This document shows positions 1-6,227 of a DNA stretch of 13,752 nucleotides, in pieces (position 1 is the stretch's first letter; every line of letters begins with the position of its first letter). The DNA is from Actinomycetes bacterium (GTDB lineage: Bacteria > Actinomycetota > Acidimicrobiia > Acidimicrobiales > CADCSY01). The DNA is taken from positions 1-13,752 of the forward strand of contig JAODBP010000130.1 in NCBI GenBank assembly GCA_025464025.1, in the 5' to 3' direction. The position numbers and the translations under genes were made by a program. Under the pieces are notes generated by a model, which was not told the origin of the DNA, searched no databases, and saw only the letters and a list, made by a program, of their open reading frames with translations.

Positions 1-146
1 ACGATCTCGTCGATGGCGGTGTTGCCGTCGACCTCGTGGACGTCGATCGACAGGATGTTGGCGTTGGACTCGGCGATCTCGCTCGTGACGCCGGCCAGGG
101 CACCTGGTCGATCGGGGAGCTCGATGCGCAGTCGGTAGGCCACCAT
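1..146 (-). CDS. ACT-domain protein, N-terminal part (truncated by window edge)
   Basis: An open frame begins with ATG at 146 (a GTG follows directly) and runs off the left edge, so only about 48 residues are visible. They read as the first half of an ACT domain: a beta strand (AYRLRIELPDRPGALAGV) with the classic 'D-R-P-G-A-L' turn, a helix (TSEIAESNANI) and a second strand (LSIDVHEVDGN). ACT domains bind amino acids or other small ligands and regulate metabolic enzymes or act alone. Whether this is a stand-alone ACT protein or the front of a larger enzyme cannot be told here. It is divergent from znuC across an 87-bp gap that contains the Zur-type site. I see no clear Shine-Dalgarno or -10 box for this gene. 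Confidence 0.75.
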   Translation of the reverse strand, partial: MVAYRLRIELPDRPGALAGVTSEIAESNANILSIDVHEVDGNTAIDEI

Positions 147-214
147 GGCGGGCAGCTTCACGGCCCGGCGTTTCCGGGCGGTTTCCAGCAGGCGAACCGG
201 ACATGAAGCGCTGC

Positions 215-234
215 TAGGGTGAGAGCGGTTCTCA
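215..234 (+). promoter_or_regulatory. znuC promoter with overlapping Zur/Fur-type operator
   Basis: TAGGGT at 215-220 fits the actinobacterial -10 pattern TAnnnT. Overlapping its last base is TGAGAGCGGTTCTCA (220-234), a 7-1-7 inverted repeat with 6 of 7 matching arm positions (TGAGAGC against TGAGAAC). Size and form resemble Fur/Zur boxes, which are 15-bp 7-1-7 palindromes rich in TGA...TCA ends. The last base is the A of the znuC ATG, so a bound repressor would cover the -10 end, the predicted transcription start near 227 and the start codon. The operon it controls contains a Fur-family regulator, so autoregulation by zinc is the natural inference. Confidence 0.6.
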
Positions 235-1037
235 TGTTCACCCCTGTCGCCGCCCTCGAGCACGTCTCCCACGCCTACGGGCGCACCGAGGTCCTCGACG
301 ACGTCTCGCTCGAGCTCTGCGGCGGCGAGTTCGTCGCCCTGGTCGGCCCGAACGGCTCGGGCAAGTCGACCCTCCTCCGCATCCTCGTCGGGCTGCTCGA
401 CCCGCGGCAGGGGAGCGCGGCGCTGTTCGGCGTCGACCCCCGCCGGCTCAAGGAGCGGGCCCGGCTCGGGTTCGTGCCCCAGCGGCCGAAGCTGGCCGCC
501 GGCGTGCACGCCACCGTGGAGGACGTGGTGAAGGCCGGGCGGCTCACCCGTTCTGGCTGGCTGGGGCGCCGCCGTCCGGAGGACCGGGCGGCCATCGACG
601 GTGCGCTCGACGCCGTGGGGCTGGTCGAGCTGCGCAAGGAGCCGGTCGAGCGCCTCTCCGGGGGGCAGCAGCAGCGGGCGTTCATCGCCCGGGCGCTGGC
701 CGGCCAGCCCGACCTCTTGGTGCTCGACGAGCCGGTGGCCGGGGTCGACGCCGAGCAGCAGCGGGCCTTCAGCGCGTCGCTCGAGCAGATGGTGGAGGCC
801 GGCGGCACGGTGCTGCTCGTCTCCCACGAGCTGGGTGCGGTGGCCGACGCCCTCGACCGCGTCGTCGTGCTCAAGCGCAAGGTGCTCTTCGACGGCACGC
901 CCGCCGGCCTGGCCGAGCGGGGCGTGTCGCTCGGCATCCACGACAGCGACCTGCCCCTGTGGCTCGAAGGGGTGTCGACGCCGGTCGCACCGGCCCCGCC
1001 CCACCGCCACACCGATCACGAGACGGGGCACCCGTAG
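234..1037 (+). CDS. znuC: Zinc/metal ABC transporter ATP-binding protein (ZnuC-like)
   Basis: This is the cytoplasmic ATPase of a metal-uptake ABC transporter, predicted to drive import of zinc through the permease encoded next. In the 267-residue product Walker A is GPNGSGKST (38-46), the Q-loop is at VPQ (81-83), the signature is LSGGQQQR (141-148), Walker B is LLVLDEP (161-167) and the switch His lies in VSHEL (196-200). The C-terminus is rich in His (PPHRHTDHETGHP), as in several zinc-handling proteins. I chose ATG at 234; a GTG at 219 in the same frame lies inside the -10/operator and would be unlikely. It overlaps znuB by one base (TAGTG). No periplasmic binding protein (znuA) is in view. 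Manganese or iron transport is possible, but the Fur-family gene in the same operon favours zinc. Confidence 0.88.
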   Translation: MFTPVAALEHVSHAYGRTEVLDDVSLELCGGEFVALVGPNGSGKSTLLRILVGLLDPRQGSAALFGVDPRRLKERARLGFVPQRPKLAAGVHATVEDVVKAGRLTRSGWLGRRRPEDRAAIDGALDAVGLVELRKEPVERLSGGQQQRAFIARALAGQPDLLVLDEPVAGVDAEQQRAFSASLEQMVEAGGTVLLVSHELGAVADALDRVVVLKRKVLFDGTPAGLAERGVSLGIHDSDLPLWLEGVSTPVAPAPPHRHTDHETGHP

Positions 1038-1858
1038 TGCCCTGGCCGTTCGAGCGGGAGTACATGCAGCTGGCCCTCGTGGCCGGCCTGGTCGTCGGTG
1101 CCTGCGCGCCGTTGATCGGCGTGTTCCTCGTGCAGCGCCGCATGGCGCTCATGGGCGACGGCATCGGCCACCTGGCCTTCGCCGGCGTGGCTGCCGGCGT
1201 GCTGGCCGACGTGTGGCCGGTGTGGACGGCGCTGGCCGTCGCCGTGCTGGGCGCCCTCGGGGTCGAGTGGTTGCGGGGACGGGGCTCGGCCCAGGGCGAC
1301 CTGGCCCTGGCCACGTTCTTCTACGGCGGCATCGCCGGCGGCGTGGTGCTGGCCGGCCAGGCCGGTGCGCTCAACGCCAACCTGTTCTCGTACCTGTTCG
1401 GGTCGATCCTCACCGTCGATCGGGGCGAGGTCGTCGTCGTGGGCGTGCTGGGCCTGGTGATCGTCCTGACCGTGGCCGTGTGCGGCCGGGCTCTGTTCGC
1501 CATGGCCGTCGACGAGGAGTGGTCGATGGTGGCCGGCCTGCCGGTGCGGGCCCTCAACGCCGTGCTCGCCGTGCTGGTGGCGGTGACGATCGTGGCGTCC
1601 ATGCGGGTCGTCGGCATCCTCCTGGTGGCCGCCCTGATGGTCCTGCCGGTGGCCGGGGCCCAGGTCCTGGCCCGCTCGCAGCGCGGCGTCCTGGCCTGGT
1701 CGATGGGGATCGGCGTCGGGGCCGTCGTGGTCGGCCTCACCGCAGCTCGCACCTGGGGCCTGGCCCCGGGCGGCACGATCGTGCTGGTGGCCGTCGGCGT
1801 GTTCGCCGTGCTGGCCCTGGGCGACGCCGTTCTCAACGGTTCTCGAACGGTAGGTTGA
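1037..1858 (+). CDS. znuB: Zinc/metal ABC transporter permease (ZnuB-like, ABC-3 family)
   Basis: This is a membrane permease of the ABC-3 (ZnuB/MntB) family, 273 residues, a normal length. About eight hydrophobic segments are visible, for example 11-32, 45-78, 90-110, 131-152, 171-187, 190-210, 219-236 and 248-263. Family hallmarks are the early DGIGHLAFAGVAAG stretch (41-54), which matches the 'D-x-x-S/G-H-x-x-x-x-G-V-A' region, and the VVGILLVAALMVLPVAGAQ segment (191-209). The start is taken as the GTG at 1037, which overlaps the znuC stop and suggests translational coupling; an ATG at 1064 would cut into the N-terminus. An open frame upstream back to 959 is znuC read in another frame. 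The stop is one base from the zur start. Confidence 0.88.
   Translation: MPWPFEREYMQLALVAGLVVGACAPLIGVFLVQRRMALMGDGIGHLAFAGVAAGVLADVWPVWTALAVAVLGALGVEWLRGRGSAQGDLALATFFYGGIAGGVVLAGQAGALNANLFSYLFGSILTVDRGEVVVVGVLGLVIVLTVAVCGRALFAMAVDEEWSMVAGLPVRALNAVLAVLVAVTIVASMRVVGILLVAALMVLPVAGAQVLARSQRGVLAWSMGIGVGAVVVGLTAARTWGLAPGGTIVLVAVGVFAVLALGDAVLNGSRTVG
1827..1856 (+). promoter_or_regulatory. Probable internal promoter of zur with repeat motif
   Basis: TAGGTT at 1851-1856 is a -10-type box exactly 6 nt before a GTG (1863), the spacing seen at other leaderless-type starts in this window. Just upstream, inside the 3' end of znuB, GTTCTC occurs twice one helical turn apart (1829-1834 and 1839-1844), and CCGTTC (1827-1832) is the inverted match of GAACGG (1845-1850). 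The 8-mer CGGTTCTC (1837-1844) also occurs in the operator before znuC (226-233). This could let zur be transcribed separately and respond to its own product. The pattern lies within coding sequence, so confidence is low. Confidence 0.35.
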
Positions 1859-1859
1859 C

Positions 1860-2297
1860 GTGGTGACCGGCGCGGACCTGCACGACGTGGTGGCGACCCG
1901 GCTGCGCGACGCCGGCCAGCGCTACACGACCGGGCGCCGGGCCATCGTCGACCGCCTCCAGGCCGCCGGCCAGCCGCTGACGATCCCCGAGGTGCTGGCC
2001 GGCAGCACGCTGCCCCAGAGCTCGGCCTACCGGAACCTGGCCGTGCTCGAGCAGGCCGGTGCGGTGCACCGCATCGTCACGTCGGCCGACTTCGCCCGCT
2101 ACGAGCTGGCCGAGGACCTCACCGAGCACCACCACCACCTGATCTGCTCGACCTGCGGCACGGTCGAGGACTTCACCGCTCCGCCCGCGCTCGAGCGCAG
2201 CCTGCACAAGGCCGTCACCCAGGTCGAAGGGGCGACCGGCTTCGCCGCCGAGCACCATCGGCTCGACCTCCTCGGCACCTGCAAGAGCTGCGCGTGA
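1860..2297 (+). CDS. zur: Fur-family metalloregulator, probably Zur (zinc uptake repressor)
   Basis: This is a 145-residue transcriptional repressor of the Fur superfamily, expected to bind DNA when loaded with metal. The winged-helix half contains the typical QRYTTGRRAIVDRL entry (20-33) and the recognition region SSAYRNLAVLEQAGAV (54-69). The dimerisation half has the metal-site run EHHHHLICSTCGTVEDF (89-105) and ends HRLDLLGTCKSC. C96/C99 and C141/C144 form the two CxxC pairs of the structural zinc site. Two tandem GTG codons (1860, 1863) can serve as start; the second is 6 nt from a -10 box and may be the leaderless start. Position in the znuCB operon and the palindrome before znuC support Zur over Fur or Mur. 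The stop overlaps the next start (GTGA). Confidence 0.85.
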   Translation: MVTGADLHDVVATRLRDAGQRYTTGRRAIVDRLQAAGQPLTIPEVLAGSTLPQSSAYRNLAVLEQAGAVHRIVTSADFARYELAEDLTEHHHHLICSTCGTVEDFTAPPALERSLHKAVTQVEGATGFAAEHHRLDLLGTCKSCA

Positions 2298-3226
2298 CGA
2301 ACCGCATCCAGCGGATGCTGGGCGTCGACATCCCGATCGTCCAGGCGCCCATGGGCTACATCGCCCGGGCCCAGCTCGCCTCCGCCGTCTCCAACGCCGG
2401 GGCCATGGGGATCATCGAGACGTCGTCGGGCCGGCTCGACGAGGTGCGCGTCGAGATCGAGAAGATGGCCGACCTCACCGACAAGCCGTGGGGCGTGAAC
2501 GTGGCCCAGATGTTCGTGCGGACCCCCGACATCATCGAGTTCGTGGCCGACCAGGGTGTCCGGTTCGTCACCACGTCGGCCGGCAACCCCGAGCAGTACA
2601 CGACGGCCCTGCACGAGGCCGGCATCACCGTCTTCCACGTGGTCGGCAACCTGCGGGGCGCCGTCAAGGCGGCCGCCGCCGGGGTCGACGGGCTGATCGT
2701 CGAGGGCGTCGAGGGCGGCGGGTTCAAGGGCGTGACCAACGCCTCGACCATGGTGCTGCTGCCGCTGATCGCGTCGAAGCTCGACCTGCCGCTGATCGGG
2801 GCGGGCGGCATCTGCGACGCCCCGACGCTGGCCGCGGCGTTCGTGCTCGGGGCCGAGGGCGGTCAGATGGGCACGGCGATGCTGGCCTCGCTCGAGTCGC
2901 CCGTGCACCAGAACTGGAAGGACGCCGTGCTCGCCGCGTCCGAGACCGAGACCCTGCTGGTGAAGCGGGGCCCGGCCCCGGCCATGCGGGTCCTGCGCAC
3001 CGGTGCCTCGACCGCGATGAGCGAGCTCGAGTCGGGTGAGGACGCCACCGCCGCCCTCGGCCGGCTGCTGGAGCTCTACTTCGGTGGCGACATGGAGGCC
3101 TCGCTGGCCAACACCGGCCAGGTCGCCGGTCGCATCGAGTCGATCCGCCCGGTGGCCGACATCCTCCACGAGGCCTGGGACGGCTGCCAGGCCGCCCTCG
3201 ACGCGGCGCGCGACCGCCTGGCCTGA
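2294..3226 (+). CDS. Nitronate monooxygenase-family FMN protein (2-nitropropane dioxygenase-like), catalytic His replaced
   Basis: A 310-residue TIM-barrel flavoprotein of the nitronate monooxygenase / FabK superfamily. The N-terminus (IPIVQAPMG, 13-21), LIGAGGICDAPTLAAA (167-182) and the FMN-phosphate end GGQMGTAML (189-197) are characteristic. In nitronate monooxygenases and FabK the barrel carries an 'E-x-G-G-H' motif whose His is catalytic; here the stretch is EGVEGGGFKG, with Phe at 144 in place of His. The protein may therefore have a different substrate or use FMN for another redox reaction. GTG at 2294 overlaps the zur stop (GTGA), so the gene is translationally coupled to the zinc operon and should share its control. 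Its link to zinc is unknown; it could simply be a co-transcribed neighbour. It converges on the LLM gene at 4803-3637. Confidence 0.82.
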   Translation: MTNRIQRMLGVDIPIVQAPMGYIARAQLASAVSNAGAMGIIETSSGRLDEVRVEIEKMADLTDKPWGVNVAQMFVRTPDIIEFVADQGVRFVTTSAGNPEQYTTALHEAGITVFHVVGNLRGAVKAAAAGVDGLIVEGVEGGGFKGVTNASTMVLLPLIASKLDLPLIGAGGICDAPTLAAAFVLGAEGGQMGTAMLASLESPVHQNWKDAVLAASETETLLVKRGPAPAMRVLRTGASTAMSELESGEDATAALGRLLELYFGGDMEASLANTGQVAGRIESIRPVADILHEAWDGCQAALDAARDRLA

Positions 3227-3360
3227 GCGGCGTGGGCCTCGTCGAACGCCTTCGCATGGCGACGAAGCCGCCCACAGGCGTCCGCTGGCGGCGCTGTGGA
3301 CCGCTGGCGTGCCTTCGGGCCGGCTACCTCGACACGATCCGTCCCTACGACGATGGTCAT

Positions 3361-3378
3361 CGGCGCCACTGGGCGCCG
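3361..3378. repeat. Short GC-rich inverted repeat (7-bp stem)
   Basis: CGGCGCC (3361-3367) pairs perfectly with GGCGCCG (3372-3378) across the 4-nt loop ACTG. It lies 135 bp after the flavoprotein stop, with no T-run behind it. It may contribute to transcript ends between the convergent genes, but a hairpin of this size arises easily in GC-rich DNA. Confidence 0.4.
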
Positions 3379-3490
3379 GACCCGCGGATGTGGATCGTCG
3401 CTCCTGTCCTCGGCACTGGTGTGCCGTCTTCTACGGGTACAAGGACAAAGGCGCTCTGAGGCAACGTTGGGCGCGCCGGAGTCCCGCACT

Positions 3491-3542
3491 CGAACTGGCG
3501 ACGGATTGACAACGTTTCTGTTGTCAATCCGTCGCCGGTTCG
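3491..3542. repeat. Long near-perfect inverted repeat (hairpin, possible bidirectional terminator)
   Basis: The inner arms GGCGACGGATTGACAAC (3497-3513) and GTTGTCAATCCGTCGCC (3520-3536) are perfectly complementary over 17 bp with the 6-nt loop GTTTCT. Beyond one T/G position (3496/3537), CGAAC (3491-3495) pairs with GTTCG (3538-3542), giving a 23-position stem. The core (ATTGACAAC / GTTGTCAAT) is AT-rich compared with its surroundings. It sits between two convergent genes, where a terminator acting on both strands is expected, although no T-tract follows on either side. Alternatives are a dispersed repeat or MITE-like remnant, or an operator. Confidence 0.75.
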
Positions 3543-3546
3543 GGGA

Positions 3547-3572
3547 GCGCCCGGGTCTGGCGCGCCCGGGTC
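3547..3572. repeat. Direct repeat, two 11-bp copies
   Basis: GCGCCCGGGTC occurs at 3547-3557 and again at 3562-3572, a 15-bp period, right after the long hairpin. The core CCCGGG is itself palindromic. No function is evident; it could be part of the same dispersed element as the hairpin. Confidence 0.45.
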
Positions 3573-3636
3573 GTCCCTCGAAGCGTTCTTGGTCTTTCGC
3601 GGAAGCAGACGGGGCGTTATCGCAGGGCCCGCCCGC

Positions 3637-4803
3637 CTAGGGCTGGTTGTACTTGGCGATGGCTTCGCGGGTGGCCTGCTGCATGGCCCCGAAGAGCTTC
3701 TCGTTGTTCTGGCCGACCCAACCGATGCTGTCCATCCGGCCCACGTTCATGTTCCGGCACGCCGGGATGACGTGCTCGGCGAACAGCTCGTAGGAGCGCT
3801 TCGTCGCCGACCAGTCGGCGCAGTTGTGGGCCAGCAGGAGGAAGGTGCCGAAGCCGCCGGTCTTGGCCGTGAGCTTCTCGATGGTGGCGAGGGCATCGTC
3901 CGGCGTGCCGACGGTGACGACGCCGAACACCGGGTAGCCGTTGGTCATCCACTGCTCGAGCGCGTCGCGGGGCGTGCCGGTCCAGGGGAGCTTCCGGTTG
4001 CCCATGCCCTCGAAGTAGCCGTTGAGGGCGAGGATGCCGTGCTCCATCTCCCGCTCGGCCTGCTCGCGCGTCTCGGCCACGTGCATCGACGCGACGATCC
4101 GCCAACGGGACCGGTCGATGGGGTTGCCGTGCTCCTCCGACGTCCGGACGAAGTGGTCCCAGTTGGCGTCGAGCACGTCGAAGCCGCCCGGATCGGTGGC
4201 GGCGAGCGAGAGCATGTTGAAGCCGAGGCGTCCGGCCAGGACGGCACCGGTGGGCGAGCCGGTCGAGGCCACGGCCAGCTCGATGCCCTCGGGGGAGTAG
4301 GGGCGGAGCTGGAGGCGGGCCTCGTCGAGCGTGAACCAGTCGGTGGTGCGACTGACGACCTCGCCCCGCAGGAGGGGGGCGATGACCTCGGCGGCCTCGA
4401 TCATCATGTCCCGCTGGCGGAGCGGGTCGATGCCCATCATGAAGGCGTCGCTCGGGAGCTGACCCGGGCCCATGCCGAGCATCACCCGGCCCCTCGTCAG
4501 GTGGTCGAGCTGCATGATGCGGTCGGCGAGGATGTAGGGGTGGTGGTAGCTCAGCGAGTTGACGCCCGTGCCCAGCCGCAGCCGGCTGGTGCGCTCGCCG
4601 GCGGCGGCGATCATCACCTCGGGTGAGGCGCTGGTCTCGTAGGCGCCGCTGTGGTGCTCACCGAACCAGACCTCGTCGTAGCCGAGGTCGTCGAGCAGCA
4701 CGGCCAGGTCGAGGTCGCGGCGGAGCTGGAGCGATGGGTTCCCCGCCGGGTCGTGGTACGGCGCGATGAACGCGCCGAAGCGGGTCGGGGCGGCAACCGT
4801 CAT
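3637..4803 (-). CDS. LLM-class flavin-dependent oxidoreductase (limonene 1,2-monooxygenase-like)
   Basis: A 388-residue cytoplasmic bacterial-luciferase-like monooxygenase, which would use reduced flavin and O2 to oxidise an organic substrate. The N-terminal strand RFGAFIAPYH, the segment EVWFGEHHSGAYETSASP, the run LRLGTGVNSLSYHHPYILAD and GRVMLGMGPGQLPSDAFMMG follow the limonene 1,2-monooxygenase (LimB) branch of the LLM superfamily, and the length fits that group (about 390). Substrate cannot be fixed from sequence; related proteins act on terpenes, alkanes or unknown compounds, and some LLM proteins use F420 instead of FMN. The start is ATG at 4803, placed 6 nt after a TAnnnT box. It follows the SCO1664-type gene by 23 bp in the same direction and converges on the flavoprotein gene across a 410-bp gap. 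Confidence 0.85.
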   Translation of the reverse strand: MTVAAPTRFGAFIAPYHDPAGNPSLQLRRDLDLAVLLDDLGYDEVWFGEHHSGAYETSASPEVMIAAAGERTSRLRLGTGVNSLSYHHPYILADRIMQLDHLTRGRVMLGMGPGQLPSDAFMMGIDPLRQRDMMIEAAEVIAPLLRGEVVSRTTDWFTLDEARLQLRPYSPEGIELAVASTGSPTGAVLAGRLGFNMLSLAATDPGGFDVLDANWDHFVRTSEEHGNPIDRSRWRIVASMHVAETREQAEREMEHGILALNGYFEGMGNRKLPWTGTPRDALEQWMTNGYPVFGVVTVGTPDDALATIEKLTAKTGGFGTFLLLAHNCADWSATKRSYELFAEHVIPACRNMNVGRMDSIGWVGQNNEKLFGAMQQATREAIAKYNQP

Positions 4804-4815
4804 GCCCGCAGGTTA
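4804..4815 (-). promoter_or_regulatory. Leaderless-type promoter of the LLM gene
   Basis: On the minus strand TAACCT (4815-4810) is followed by 6 nt and then the ATG at 4803, so transcription would begin at or next to the start codon. The gene can thus be expressed independently of the SCO1664-family gene 23 bp upstream. No -35 element is obvious. Confidence 0.5.
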
Positions 4816-4826
4816 AGGGAACGCTC

Positions 4827-5546
4827 TTAGACCATGGGCCAGGGGTAGCAGCGGCCGCTGGGGTCGGCGAGGGGGAACGTCTTCACCTTCAGGAGGCGCT
4901 CGCCTCGGGAGCGGACGGCGTCGCGCTCCTCGTCGTCGAGCAGCACCTCGAGCACGTCGACCTTGGGCAGGACGTCGCGCACGGCGTCGAGCAGCTCGTC
5001 GGGGATGCGCTCGCCGCCGAACTCCCAGATGACGGTGCGGATCTTGGGGTCGGGGTGGAAGCAGAGCCCCTGGTCGATGCCCCAGAGCCGGCCGTCGTCT
5101 CCGAGCAGGACGTGGCCGCTCTTGCGGTCGGTGTTGTTGGCCAGGAGGTCGAACACGGCGAACTGCTTGAGCACGGGGTGGTGGGCCTCGTCCTCGTAGA
5201 TCGTGAAGTAGTGCTCCTCGAAGTCGGCGTTCACGAAGCGCTGCATCGAGCCCTCGCCGAACGGCCCGTCGCGCACGATCGTCTCGGGGACGATGCCCCA
5301 CCCGAGCAGCTCCGACAGCTCCCACGCCGCCGCCTCGCGCCGGTAGAGCCCGCGGGGGAAGTCCCACAGCGGCCGCTCGCCCTGGCCTGGCTTGTAGACG
5401 GCCAGCATCGACTCGTCGCCCTCGGTGAGCTTCGTGAGGAACGTGCCGTTCGAGCTCCACGGCATGCGGCCCTGGACCTCGGCCTCGCCCTGCTGGAGCA
5501 GCGCGAGGCCGGCCGGGGAGGGCGCGCGGCCGGGGTCGACGGTCAT
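4827..5546 (-). CDS. SCO1664 family protein (TIGR03843), PI3/4-kinase-like fold
   Basis: A 239-residue member of a family of unknown function found mostly in Actinobacteria, with distant similarity to phosphatidylinositol 3/4-kinases. A Gly-containing turn SSNGTF (31-36), the nucleotide-binding Lys candidate in AVYKPGQGE (K52), a catalytic-loop-like stretch FDLLANNTDRKSGH (132-145) and a metal-binding candidate in WGIDQGLCFH (D158) line up like a kinase core. The family belongs to a conserved trio with DUF3090 and the MSMEG_4193 phosphomutase; both are nearby at 6228-7341 on the same strand, but a lipoprotein gene on the other strand separates them. Start ATG 5546 is preceded by CAGAAT and 8 nt, a weak leaderless-type promoter. 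The substrate is unknown. Confidence 0.85.
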   Translation of the reverse strand: MTVDPGRAPSPAGLALLQQGEAEVQGRMPWSSNGTFLTKLTEGDESMLAVYKPGQGERPLWDFPRGLYRREAAAWELSELLGWGIVPETIVRDGPFGEGSMQRFVNADFEEHYFTIYEDEAHHPVLKQFAVFDLLANNTDRKSGHVLLGDDGRLWGIDQGLCFHPDPKIRTVIWEFGGERIPDELLDAVRDVLPKVDVLEVLLDDEERDAVRSRGERLLKVKTFPLADPSGRCYPWPMV

Positions 5547-5554
5547 CGGAGACG

Positions 5555-5606
5555 ATTCTGCCCGTGATCCGCACGCCTTCCGGACGCGCCGTGCCACGAT
5601 CTCGTC
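5555..5606. promoter_or_regulatory. Divergent promoter region, SCO1664-family gene / lipoprotein gene
   Basis: Sixty bases separate the two start codons. On the minus strand CAGAAT (5560-5555) lies 8 nt before ATG 5546. On the plus strand CACGAT (5595-5600) lies 6 nt before GTG 5607. Both are -10-like (second A and last T kept, first base C instead of T) with leaderless spacing. They match the pattern elsewhere in the window but are weaker boxes. Confidence 0.35.
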
Positions 5607-6224
5607 GTGCGCCGGGTGCTGCTCGTCTTCCTCCTGGTGCTGATCGTCGGCTGTTCGGCTGGCGGCGAGGTCGACGACGGGTCGCTGGCCCGGTCGTCGG
5701 TCGTCACCGCGGCCGACCTCGGTCGGGGCTGGCGGGCCGTCGAGCCGCCGAAGGTCGAGACGGTCGCCGAGCACTGCCCCGGGTTCCACCAGCCCACCGG
5801 CACGGCCCACTCGCCGCGCTTCATCCACGGGCAGGCCACCGTCGACAGCGCCGTGGCCGTGTGGGTCGACGAGGCGGCGGCCCAGCGCGAGCTGCGCCAG
5901 TCAGTGGCCGAGCCGACGCTGCGATGCGTCGAGGGGATCATCGCTCGGACCGCGAAGCGGGCGACGCCGAAGGTCGATGAGGTCGACGTGCACGTCTCCC
6001 GCGCCTCGGTCCGGGGCTACGGCGACGCCCGGGCCGGGGTCGACGCCGTGGTGTCCGTCGTCCGCGGCAGCGACGTGCGGACCTACCACCTGGCCACGGT
6101 CTTCGTCCGCTCGGGGCGGACGCTCGTGCAGTTCTCGTTCGGCGACTGGCCCGAGCCGGCGGTGCCGGACGGCAAGGTCATCGATGCGGTGCTGCGCCGG
6201 GTGGAGGGCCAGGTCCTGGCCTGA
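5607..6224 (+). CDS. Predicted lipoprotein of unknown function
   Basis: A 205-residue protein I do not recognise. It starts with a lipoprotein signal peptide: positive MRR, a hydrophobic core VLLVFLLVLIVG and a lipobox (L-I-V-G-C) giving lipidated Cys16, so it should be anchored outside the cytoplasmic membrane. The mature part has two further Cys (in AEHCPGF and LRCVEG) that could form a disulfide, and ends in an alternating strand/helix region (YHLATVFVRSGRTLVQFSFG) reminiscent of small extracellular sensor-type domains such as the PknH-like family; that is only a suggestion. GTG 5607 is chosen because the signal peptide begins there and a -10-like box precedes it by 6 nt. It lies between members of the kinase-like/phosphomutase trio, ending 3 bp from the convergent DUF3090 stop. 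Confidence 0.72.
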   Translation: MRRVLLVFLLVLIVGCSAGGEVDDGSLARSSVVTAADLGRGWRAVEPPKVETVAEHCPGFHQPTGTAHSPRFIHGQATVDSAVAVWVDEAAAQRELRQSVAEPTLRCVEGIIARTAKRATPKVDEVDVHVSRASVRGYGDARAGVDAVVSVVRGSDVRTYHLATVFVRSGRTLVQFSFGDWPEPAVPDGKVIDAVLRRVEGQVLA

Positions 6225-6227
6225 CCG

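Larger units (their letters stand above)
3227..3636. other. 410-bp non-coding gap between convergent genes
   Basis: No credible gene is seen: the open frames here are short, lack recognisable motifs and share no start signal. The stretch holds three structured elements described separately: a GC hairpin (3361-3378), a very strong long hairpin (3491-3542) and a short direct repeat (3547-3572). CCGCTGGCG also occurs twice (3282-3290 and 3301-3309). It is by far the longest gene-free stretch in a window where most neighbours overlap or lie within 60 bp, so it may hold a bidirectional terminator, a small RNA or a dispersed repeat. Confidence 0.6.

Noticed and set aside
219..233. GTG 219 as the znuC start
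   Set aside because: It lies within the -10 box/operator and adds only five residues not needed by the fold; ATG 234 fits better.
601..1866. Long open frame overlapping znuC and znuB on the same strand
   Set aside because: Arg/Pro/Gly-rich, low-complexity translation typical of a shifted frame in GC-rich coding DNA; znuC and znuB in the other frames have clear family motifs.
3479..3540. tRNA-like look of the GTTCGAGT-type sequence on the minus strand next to the long hairpin
   Set aside because: The flanking bases cannot form the 5-bp T-stem, and no acceptor stem, anticodon arm or D-arm can be laid out around it.
3589..4626. Open frame on the plus strand antisense to the LLM gene
   Set aside because: The minus-strand LLM protein is clearly real; the antisense product has no motif and shows shadow-frame composition.
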